From NCBI GenBank assembly GCA_022821495.1, contig JAJEDN010000121.1, positions 1 to 34,778 of the forward strand: a DNA stretch of 34,778 bases. Direction: 5' to 3'. The stretch comes from Candidatus Poribacteria bacterium (GTDB lineage Bacteria > Poribacteria > WGA-4E > WGA-3G). Within the stretch, counting starts at the first letter, position 1, and every line of letters starts with the position of its first letter. Below, in pieces: positions 8,906-16,246 of the stretch. The notes below the pieces were generated by a model, which saw only the letters and a program-made list of their open reading frames with translations, was not told the DNA's origin and searched no databases. The position numbers were made by a program, and so were the translations under genes.

Positions 8906-9087
8906 TGTGCGACGAAATTTTGAAAGAATGCCTTGACGCAAAAGCACGTCTTGTCGCCCTTTTTGGCGATTTGGAAACGTACATGGAATTCATGATGAAG
9001 AAACAGGAAAAACGTATAAAGCAAGGCGTAAAATACGTGGATTTACCGATCGTCCGGGTAAAGAAACCGGAGAAGTCTGACCCTTAG
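8905..9087 (+). CDS. Small protein coupled to the PIN gene (putative antitoxin)
   Basis: A 60-aa charged, mostly helical protein with no family I can name. The N-terminal half (about 1-35) looks amphipathic; the C-terminal part is Lys-rich and ends in a VRVKKPEK stretch. Its ATG overlaps the PIN stop codon (TAATG), and a GGAGGAG lies 6 nt upstream inside the PIN gene, so translation is probably efficient and coupled. Position and size suggest an antitoxin or partner for the PIN protein. No ribbon-helix-helix or AbrB motif is visible, so DNA binding is not supported. Confidence 0.65.
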   Translation: MCDEILKECLDAKARLVALFGDLETYMEFMMKKQEKRIKQGVKYVDLPIVRVKKPEKSDP

Positions 9088-9379
9088 ATCCGAGAATCTG
9101 CCAGCGATAATCGCGTGTTTGTAGATTAAACCAAACCAGATGTTATACCATTTCTGATTGAAAATGCTTCAATAAACGATATCTTTTGTAGCATAGGAAA
9201 CCGTTAGCCTGTGCAGTCTTGTGGGGTCTTTGAGACGATCTGTCAATGTAATATAATCTTTTGTTAGAAGTCACCCACCGGTAGGCAAGTTTGCCTAACT
9301 TTGCTACCAACACTGTTTAGAAAATTCTAAAATCTACTATAATTCCGAACAAAACTTCAGAATCCAGAGGAGAGAGTCC
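9088..9379. other. Intergenic region upstream of giant gene B
   Basis: AT-rich, 292 bp. It holds an imperfect hairpin at 9280-9308 (GGTAGGCAAG against CTTTGCTACC) and a perfect -10 box at 9338-9343. The segment near 9198 (AGGAAACCGTTAGCC) resembles the dispersed GGTTTCCTAACC hairpins. No terminator with a T-tract and no small gene is evident. Confidence 0.5.
9338..9343 (+). promoter_or_regulatory. Perfect -10 box (TATAAT) upstream of giant gene B
   Basis: TATAAT lies 37 nt before ATG 9380. The -35 region is poor (TGTTTA at 9314-9319, 18-nt spacer), so this is a plausible but unproven promoter giving a leader of about 30 nt that contains the AGGAG near 9367. Confidence 0.45.
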
Positions 9380-12300
9380 ATGATCGGATGGAGGATCTTT
9401 GTTGTACCTGTTTACGTATTAATACTCATGACAACATACCAGAGTGTTGATGCGCAAGAAAACCTCGCGCAGGAGGTGTCCGCCATATTTGAACAAAGTT
9501 GTCTTATTTGCCATGGACCACACGGCTCCTTCACTGAGCAACTCATCATTCAAAGCAGCCAAGGATTAATTGATTCTGGGGTTGTTATTCCTGGGAACCC
9601 TGATAATTCCATATTCTATCAGCGGTTAATCGAAACCGCTGCAGAAAAACGGATGCCACTCGGACAGCCGCCCTTGTCTCCTGCAGCGATTCAAACGATC
9701 CGACAGTGGATCCAAGCAGGCGCACCGGATTGGAACGTTTTTGCCAGAACCGACATCAACTTCATCACAACTGAAGAAATGCTTCAGGTGATTGAGAACC
9801 ATGTCCAATCGCTCGATACATTTGACCGCGCCTTCGCACGCTATTTCACATCAACACACCTCTATAACGCAGGCGAAACCACTGAAACGCTTCGCGCGTA
9901 TCAACGAGCACTTTCAAAACTCGTCAACAGTCTCTCTTGGGGACGCGAAGTTACCAATCCACAACCCATTGATTCAGAAAAAACGATCTTTTATATCGAT
10001 CTCCGAGATTACGAATGGGAACTCGGTACCAACCGCTGGGTACAGATTGAACAAGCATATCCATACAAAAATAATTTTGAGGCACCAACACAGACACATC
10101 TGCACGAAAAACTCATGAATCTTCGCCAAGAAATGAACTGCGAGGTGCCGTTTGTTCAGGTCGATTGGTTTCTCGCAACAGCATCCTTACCGCCACTCTA
10201 TCACGATATCCTTGACCTTCCGCTCACCGATCGGGAGCTTGAAGCAGAACTTGATGTAGATGTCGGCGAAAATATCATCAATGCAGCCGGAAAACGCGTC
10301 TGGCGTGCAGGATTCAACGATTCCGGTGTCTCCAATCACAACCGTATTGTAGAACGGCATCTCTCTCGACACGGCGCGTATTGGAAAAGTTACGACTTCG
10401 CTGGAAACGTAGGTTCAAAGAATATCTTCACACATCCACTCAATTTTACACACGACGGTGGCGAGATTATCTTCAACCTTCCAAACGGTTTACAAGCCTA
10501 CTATCTGTCAGATGCCGGCGGCAACCGACTGGATGCAGCACCGATAAACATTGTTCGCAACCCTGCTACAAGCGATCCGACTGTTCGCAATGGACTCTCC
10601 TGCATCGGGTGCCATACGGAGGGGATGAAAACGTTTGAAGATCAAGTGCGCGGTATTGTTGAACAGAGTGAGGATCCGCCATTTGACAAGGACCGCGCAT
10701 TGCGACTTTATGTGGAAAAAACAGTGATGGACGCGCTTATCGAAGAGGACACTGAACGTTATCGACAGGCACTTGAAGCAACAGGCGATATATTTGGCGG
10801 TATTGAACCCGTTCAACGATTCCATGAGGCGTTTCAAGGTCCACTTGATGCTTCACACGCTGCCGCTGCTGTCGGTTTAGAGACCGAGGTATTCCTTGGG
10901 AAAATTCGTGAGAATGTGAGTCTACAAAACTTAGGATTGCAGGTATTAGAAAATGGTACAATGAAACGGGATGCATGGACATCTAACTTTGACCAAGTGA
11001 TTTCCGCACTGAGTACACCTGATAGCACCCTGCCACCGGTTGTGGAACGTCCAGAGCGCATCCCTGGGGCTTCTGTTCACATCCCCGATGCAAACTTGCG
11101 CGCAGCAATTGCAGAGGCACTCGGCAAAGCACCTGATGCCTTGATTACAGTAGCAGAGATGGCAACATTGGAACGTCTGTATGCAAACGGGATGGACATT
11201 AGTGATTTAACAGGACTTGAATTTGCAAAGAATTTAACAGAACTATATATCGGACACAACCCTTTATCTGATCTTTCGCCTCTTGCCTCTTTGACAAAAT
11301 TGCGTCATATAAGGCTTCACGATACTGAAGTCTCTGACCTTTCACCTCTTGAATTCTTGCGCGATCTTGAAGAATTAAATGTCGCACAGACCCGTATATC
11401 AAATCTTGCTCCGTTGGCAGGGCTCAAAAATCTGCAAAAGTTAGACACCATACATTCTGGTATTTCCGATCTCTCGCCCCTTGCAGGATTGACAAACTTA
11501 ACAAGATTGCTCTTATACGACTGCAAAGCAACCGACTTATCTCCCTTAAAAGGTTTAACAAAACTCAGATGGCTCGGTTTTCCACATACCAATAATATCA
11601 CTGACTTCTCAGCTTTGTCGGGATTAACAGAGTTGCGGCATCTTGACCTATTCCATACCGAAATTTCGGATCTGTTCCCGTTAGCGAAACTGATTAACTT
11701 AGAAACGTTGATATTAGACTGGAACCGCATTGTAGATGTTTCGCCACTTGCTTCTTTGCATAACTTGAAGACTTTATACTTGCATGTCAACAACATAGAG
11801 GATTTCTCACCGCTGGATGGTATACGCAAAAAAACAGAGGTATTCACATGGCACAGAAACCCGGGCTATCCCGAAGGCGGTCCAAAAATTGAGGGACCCT
11901 GGTTATGGTTGATGTTACAAAGTCATTGGACGGAAGGAACGGATCAAATAGATCATTTGTCAAAAGCATCTAATGGAAAAATTACGGAACAGCAAATTGC
12001 TGCTCTCGGTGCGGCGGACGGAGAGAGGATTGGTGATAGCGTATGGTTAAAAGGCACACTTGAACCTTATAATTATAACGATTCCTTTAGCAACCGGGAC
12101 AACCTTCGGAGATTGCTGTTATCTGAAGAAGAAGTTGTTGAATCTAAATCCCCTTGGTTTGAGGTCTATAGTACTATTACTTTATATTCTCCACGGCCAC
12201 AACAGACGAGAATATTTATAGGTGCCGCGGACGCCCCTCGAAAAGTTTTACTCAATGGTGAGTTGGTCTACCACTACGAACACTATGTTGATCGAGATGC

Positions 12301-13492
12301 ATACAATGGTGATTACCAGGATTTTTTCTCTATCACACTGCGAAAAGGGAAGAATGTATTGTTAGTGCATCATAAGTACAACACGCGGCGACCAATGGGC
12401 TTCTTTTTCGGATTTGAACCTGGCACCGAATATAAGGTATTCAACCCCCGTGTTGGGTACACCTTCTCTGATTCTAAAATCTATGTCGGCGATACTTTCA
12501 CCCTCAACTTCAAAGCAGAAAACGTATTTGATTTAGCTGGATGGCAATTTGATATTTCTTTCGATCCTGCTGCACTCGAAGCCGTTGAAGTCACCGAAGG
12601 CGATTTTCTCAAGACAAATGGCGGAACTACCTTCTTTCAGGAGGGAACGATTGATAACACGACTGGCAAAATTACAGGTCTTAACGCAACACGTTTCAAC
12701 GAGGACGGTGCCACGGGGACAGGCACGTTGCTGTCCGTAACGTTTTTAGCCAAAGCGGAAGGTGAAACCCAATTGACACTCAACAACTTCCAATTGGGAT
12801 CGACCGCAGGTGAACCCATTGCTGCAGCCCCTCCTGAGATTGTCATCACTATAGAAGGACAACTCGTTACTGGAGACGTGAACCGGGACGGACAGGTCAA
12901 CGTTCTGGATATGATCCTCGTTTCTCGACACTTTGGAGAAGATGCGTCCGCCAACCCACAGGCAGACGTAAATCGGGATGGTGTTATCAACATCCAAGAC
13001 CTCATCATCGTCTCACAACACCTCGGTGAATCAACCGACGCTGCAGCACCTTCGATTATCGCAGCAATAAACAACGGAGAACTAACGCCTGCGACTATAC
13101 AAGCATGGATAACACAGGCACAGGTCGCAAACGACGGGTCGCTCGCCTTCCAACAAGGCATCGCCAATCTTGAACAACTCTTAGCACTGTTCATCCCAGA
13201 GGAGACGGCTTTACTTCACAACTACCCAAATCCGTTTAACCCAGAAACGTGGATTCCGTATCAACTCACTGAACCAGCAGAAGTTACTTTGACAATCCAT
13301 TCCGTGAATGGGACTGTGGTCCGAATGCTGGCATTAGGACATCAACCCGCTGGCATCTACCAAACCCGCACCCGTGCCGCGTATTGGGATGGAAAAAATG
13401 AAGTGGGTGAATCTGTCGCGAGTGGTGTCTATTTTTACACATTAACTGCAGGCGATTTCAACGCCACCGGAAAAATGATGGTAAGGAAATAG
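9380..13492 (+). CDS. Giant surface protein B: PSCyt1 haem domain, LRRs, cohesin, dockerin, C-terminal sorting module
   Basis: A 1370-aa paralogue of the protein at 3222, with the same order and one LRR block instead of two, which explains most of the length difference. A signal peptide ends near VDA (25). Haem motifs are CLICH (41-45) and CIGCH (408-412). One IPDANLRAAI-capped LRR block spans about 569-825, a jelly-roll domain about 830-1017, a cohesin about 1024-1157, a dockerin with paired DVNRDG loops about 1164-1219, and an NYPNPFNPETWIPYQL tail about 1276-1370. ATG 9380 follows GAGGAGAGAG. The LRR cap and the cohesin-dockerin DNA are almost identical to copy A while the haem region has diverged. 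Extracellular; function unknown. Confidence 0.88.
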   Translation: MIGWRIFVVPVYVLILMTTYQSVDAQENLAQEVSAIFEQSCLICHGPHGSFTEQLIIQSSQGLIDSGVVIPGNPDNSIFYQRLIETAAEKRMPLGQPPLSPAAIQTIRQWIQAGAPDWNVFARTDINFITTEEMLQVIENHVQSLDTFDRAFARYFTSTHLYNAGETTETLRAYQRALSKLVNSLSWGREVTNPQPIDSEKTIFYIDLRDYEWELGTNRWVQIEQAYPYKNNFEAPTQTHLHEKLMNLRQEMNCEVPFVQVDWFLATASLPPLYHDILDLPLTDRELEAELDVDVGENIINAAGKRVWRAGFNDSGVSNHNRIVERHLSRHGAYWKSYDFAGNVGSKNIFTHPLNFTHDGGEIIFNLPNGLQAYYLSDAGGNRLDAAPINIVRNPATSDPTVRNGLSCIGCHTEGMKTFEDQVRGIVEQSEDPPFDKDRALRLYVEKTVMDALIEEDTERYRQALEATGDIFGGIEPVQRFHEAFQGPLDASHAAAAVGLETEVFLGKIRENVSLQNLGLQVLENGTMKRDAWTSNFDQVISALSTPDSTLPPVVERPERIPGASVHIPDANLRAAIAEALGKAPDALITVAEMATLERLYANGMDISDLTGLEFAKNLTELYIGHNPLSDLSPLASLTKLRHIRLHDTEVSDLSPLEFLRDLEELNVAQTRISNLAPLAGLKNLQKLDTIHSGISDLSPLAGLTNLTRLLLYDCKATDLSPLKGLTKLRWLGFPHTNNITDFSALSGLTELRHLDLFHTEISDLFPLAKLINLETLILDWNRIVDVSPLASLHNLKTLYLHVNNIEDFSPLDGIRKKTEVFTWHRNPGYPEGGPKIEGPWLWLMLQSHWTEGTDQIDHLSKASNGKITEQQIAALGAADGERIGDSVWLKGTLEPYNYNDSFSNRDNLRRLLLSEEEVVESKSPWFEVYSTITLYSPRPQQTRIFIGAADAPRKVLLNGELVYHYEHYVDRDAYNGDYQDFFSITLRKGKNVLLVHHKYNTRRPMGFFFGFEPGTEYKVFNPRVGYTFSDSKIYVGDTFTLNFKAENVFDLAGWQFDISFDPAALEAVEVTEGDFLKTNGGTTFFQEGTIDNTTGKITGLNATRFNEDGATGTGTLLSVTFLAKAEGETQLTLNNFQLGSTAGEPIAAAPPEIVITIEGQLVTGDVNRDGQVNVLDMILVSRHFGEDASANPQADVNRDGVINIQDLIIVSQHLGESTDAAAPSIIAAINNGELTPATIQAWITQAQVANDGSLAFQQGIANLEQLLALFIPEETALLHNYPNPFNPETWIPYQLTEPAEVTLTIHSVNGTVVRMLALGHQPAGIYQTRTRAAYWDGKNEVGESVASGVYFYTLTAGDFNATGKMMVRK

Positions 13493-13517
13493 CATGAACG
13501 AATTAGTAGTTGGCTGC

Positions 13518-13591
13518 CAGTTTTCAGTTAAAGAGATGGACTGTGGCAGTAACAGATACTTTCACGACCACAAGATATTAACTGACAACTG
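13518..13591. repeat. Short inverted repeat in the giant B / Uma2 B gap
   Basis: CAGTTTTCAGTTAA (13518-13531) pairs with TTAACTGACAACTG (13578-13591), 13 of 14 bases, enclosing 46 bp. The AACTGACAACTGATAACTGG wording recalls the ACAACTGACAAC just before Uma2 copy A (about 2449-2461), so both Uma2 genes follow related repeat sequence. Confidence 0.5.
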
Positions 13592-13622
13592 ATAACTGGT
13601 AACCACTAAAGGAGATAGCACG

Positions 13623-14351
13623 ATGGAAAAAAGAATAGGCACTGCCCCGACACTCGTCTATCCCGAATCAGACGGAGAACCGATGGCAGAAACGGGAAGG
13701 CACGTTAGACTCCTCTTAGATATGATAGAAACGATAGATTGGCATTTCCGGGACGTGCCGGATGTGCATGTCTGCGGCAACATGTTCCTCTATTATGAAG
13801 AGGGCAACCCACGGAAGGTTATCTCACCCGACGTGTTCATGGTCCGTGGTGTTTCAAAGAAAGACCTGCGAACCTACAAGACGTGGGAACAACAACCGTA
13901 TCTCGATTTCGTCCTCGAACTTGCCAGTCCAAGCACGTATACGAAAGATTTCAACGAAAAGAAGACGATTTATGAAAAAATCTTGCGGGTCAAAGAGTAC
14001 TACATTTACGATCCTTATGGTGAGATTCATCCGTATTTCGTTGGGTTTCGGCTTGTCGGTGATGCGTATGAAGAAATAACGTTTGTAGATGGACGGCTTC
14101 CGTCTGAGACGTTAGGTTTAGAGTTAGGTGAGCGTGCGGGTGTGCTGCGGCTCTATGATCCTGTCAAGGGGACGTGGTTCGGTCCTGGTCGAGAGCATGC
14201 CGCTGAAGCAGAGACCCGCGCATCAGATGCGGAGAATCGCGCATCAGATGCGGAGAATCGCGCGTCTGAAGAAGCCCGCGCACGGCGAGAAGCAGAAGCC
14301 GAACTCGAAAAACTACGCGAAGCACTTGAACGTCTACAAAGTTCCGAATAA
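13623..14351 (+). CDS. Uma2-family (DUF820) PD-(D/E)XK nuclease-like protein, copy B
   Basis: A 242-aa paralogue of the gene at 2484, with the same predicted nuclease residues: SPDVF (D70), LDFVLELASPST (E99), D109, K113, K122 and the EYYIYDP strand. The C-terminal coiled coil (about 190-240) contains a perfect 21-bp tandem duplication encoding ASDAENR twice. The SD (AAGGAG) and the first 24 codons match copy A base for base apart from one base in the spacer; then identity drops. It lies 130 bp after giant gene B, mirroring copy A, which lies before giant gene A. Substrate and role are unknown; a link to the surface proteins rests only on position. Confidence 0.88.
   Translation: MEKRIGTAPTLVYPESDGEPMAETGRHVRLLLDMIETIDWHFRDVPDVHVCGNMFLYYEEGNPRKVISPDVFMVRGVSKKDLRTYKTWEQQPYLDFVLELASPSTYTKDFNEKKTIYEKILRVKEYYIYDPYGEIHPYFVGFRLVGDAYEEITFVDGRLPSETLGLELGERAGVLRLYDPVKGTWFGPGREHAAEAETRASDAENRASDAENRASEEARARREAEAELEKLREALERLQSSE
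14220..14261 (+). repeat. 21-bp perfect tandem duplication in the coiled coil
   Basis: Two identical 21-bp units (14220-14240 and 14241-14261), each encoding seven residues (ASDAENR), with a third degenerate unit following. The heptad length keeps the coiled-coil register and is prone to slippage. Confidence 0.85.
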
Positions 14352-14451
14352 CTGGTTCCAACAGATGCACTCGCTGCTACGAAGTGCTATTTATTCGATC
14401 AGAAGAAGATTTTCTTTCTGACAACTAACAACTAAAACAGGAGTCAACCCT

Positions 14452-16044
14452 ATGAACGAAAACCAAGAAGAAAAGAAACCGAAAGTAAGTCTCGGTCTAC
14501 TCTACGGAATTATCATCGCCATTGTTGCTGGAGCGATCATTGGCGGGTACGCGCCAAACTTCGCAGTCCACACAACGATACTCGGTGAAGTATTCTTAAA
14601 CCTACTGAAGATGATAGTCGTACCGCTCGTTGTCTTGTCGATGATCGTCGGCATAACGAATTTAGGGGACATCCGAAATATCGGTTCCATCGGTGGACGA
14701 ACGGTGTTGTATTATATGGCAACAACCGCTATTGCTGTTGTCATCGGGATGATTCTTGTGAACCTCATCTCACCCGGAAAAGGGCTATCGCAAGGCGAAG
14801 AACGTGCCGATCTGAGTTATACACTCTCTGGGCCTGAGATGCTCACTGTTGAATTCAGCGGTGAATTCAATCGGACCTACAACAATAAATATGTGATAAC
14901 GCTCACCGACCAGAACGTACAGGGTGAAATCAAAACAATTTCAGGGACAACTGCTACGGTAGATGCTTGGCACCCTCTATCTAAGGATGCACGTTACGTT
15001 ACAACAGAGAGTGGAGAACGCCTGTTGTTCATTGACGGTCAACTTGTAGCGATAGAACCTCGAAACACTGGCACTGGCGTTAACATCAATCTACCTATTG
15101 CTACAAGCGTGTCCGGCAAAATGGAAAAAACGATGGGCAGCACCATCAAGGAGGTGTTCCTCGGTAACGAAGAAACCGGCAAAGAAGGGATGATTCCATC
15201 GAACGTTTTCAAAGCGATGGTGCATACCGACATTCTACCGCTAATCTTTTTCTCACTCCTCATCGGTGCCGCCTTGTCTATGCTCGGTGACATTGGCAAA
15301 CCTGTCGTCGCTGTGATTTCGGGGCTAAATGAAGCCGTGATGAAACTCGTTCACTGGATCATGTACGTCGCGCCGCTCGGTATCTTCGGCTTAATCGCAG
15401 GTAGAATAGGTGAAGCGAAGGGATTCGCAGGTTTTTGGCCCGAACTCGTCGCCGTGGGTAAGTATAGCGCGACAGTCGTGTTAGGGCTCGGCGTACACGC
15501 TGTTATCGCTTTGCCGGTACTCCTAATGCTCCTCGGACGCAGAAACCCGCTAAACTACTTTAAAGGCATGGCAACCGCTTTACTCAACGCCTTTTCGACT
15601 GCAAGTTCAAGCGCAACGCTGCCCTTAACGATGGAAGGTGTCGAGAACCAGAACGGTGTCTCCAGTCGTACCTCCAGTTTTGTGCTTCCGTTAGGCGCGA
15701 CTATTAATATGGACGGCACGGCTCTTTACGAGGCGGTCGCTGTTATGTTCATCGCGCAAGTGTATGCAATTTCCATGGATCCAGCGCAACAGGTGGTCGT
15801 CGTGCTGACCGCAACCTTGGCGGCTATCGGTGCTGCAGGGATCCCAGAAGCTGGGCTTGTTACGATGGTTATCGTGTTGAGAGCCGTAGATCTCCCTGTC
15901 GAAGGGATTACGCTGATTCTCTCTATCGACTGGTTGCTTGACAGATTCCGCACCACAGTTAACGTCTGGGGCGACAGCATCGGCGCAGGTGTAATTGAGG
16001 CGTATGAATCCAGAGATGCAACTGAAGCACCAGCAACATCGTAA
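14452..16044 (+). CDS. Dicarboxylate/amino acid:cation symporter (DAACS/EAAT family) with a large TM3-TM4 loop
   Basis: Inner-membrane Na+- or H+-coupled carrier for acidic amino acids or C4-dicarboxylates. Family hallmarks: HP1 serine-rich loop STASSSATLP (382-391), NMDGT (419-423), HP2 GAAGIPEAG (460-468), and the TM8 row D493, D497, R500, N504, D508. In GltPh the matching arginine binds the substrate side-chain carboxylate. The TM8 segment DWLLDRFRTTVNVWGD is close to eukaryotic EAATs. At 530 aa it exceeds the usual 400-440. The surplus is a hydrophilic, beta-looking stretch (about 112-222) between TM3, ending ISPGKG, and the TM4 region, in the loop that faces outside in GltPh. ATG 14452 has AGGAG just upstream. 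No regulator is adjacent. Confidence 0.92.
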   Translation: MNENQEEKKPKVSLGLLYGIIIAIVAGAIIGGYAPNFAVHTTILGEVFLNLLKMIVVPLVVLSMIVGITNLGDIRNIGSIGGRTVLYYMATTAIAVVIGMILVNLISPGKGLSQGEERADLSYTLSGPEMLTVEFSGEFNRTYNNKYVITLTDQNVQGEIKTISGTTATVDAWHPLSKDARYVTTESGERLLFIDGQLVAIEPRNTGTGVNINLPIATSVSGKMEKTMGSTIKEVFLGNEETGKEGMIPSNVFKAMVHTDILPLIFFSLLIGAALSMLGDIGKPVVAVISGLNEAVMKLVHWIMYVAPLGIFGLIAGRIGEAKGFAGFWPELVAVGKYSATVVLGLGVHAVIALPVLLMLLGRRNPLNYFKGMATALLNAFSTASSSATLPLTMEGVENQNGVSSRTSSFVLPLGATINMDGTALYEAVAVMFIAQVYAISMDPAQQVVVVLTATLAAIGAAGIPEAGLVTMVIVLRAVDLPVEGITLILSIDWLLDRFRTTVNVWGDSIGAGVIEAYESRDATEAPATS

Positions 16045-16045
16045 T

Positions 16046-16148
16046 TATAGTGAAACCTAAAAATAAAGAGACACTTTCATTCCCCGGTAGGTTCGGTTTC
16101 CTAACCGAACCGGCACAGAGTGTCCTATTAATTCTAAACTTTACTATA
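16046..16148. repeat. Palindromic intergenic element with TCCT-loop hairpin
   Basis: Imperfect ends TATAGTGAAA (16046-16055) and CTTTACTATA (16139-16148) enclose GACACT/AGTGTC (16070-16075, 16119-16124) and a perfect 9-bp hairpin GGTTCGGTT (16090-16098) / AACCGAACC (16103-16111) with loop TCCT. The hairpin is a covarying relative of the one at 8281-8304. It sits directly after the symporter stop codon. Confidence 0.65.
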
Positions 16149-16162
16149 GTTTTCAGACGAAT

Positions 16163-16238
16163 AGTTGTAAGTTGTTGGTTAAGAGGGACACGTAACGCAA
16201 TCAAAAACCTCTTAACTTATAACTTATAACTTATAACT
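16163..16238. repeat. ACTTATA-family element, copy B, abutting the AI-2E gene
   Basis: A 24-bp inverted repeat with 4 mismatches (16163-16186 and 16208-16231), including CCTCTTAAC as in copies A and C, followed by three tandem ACTTATA units. It ends 8 nt before the ATG at 16247, leaving no room for a normal Shine-Dalgarno. Confidence 0.65.
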
Positions 16239-16246
16239 TCAACACA

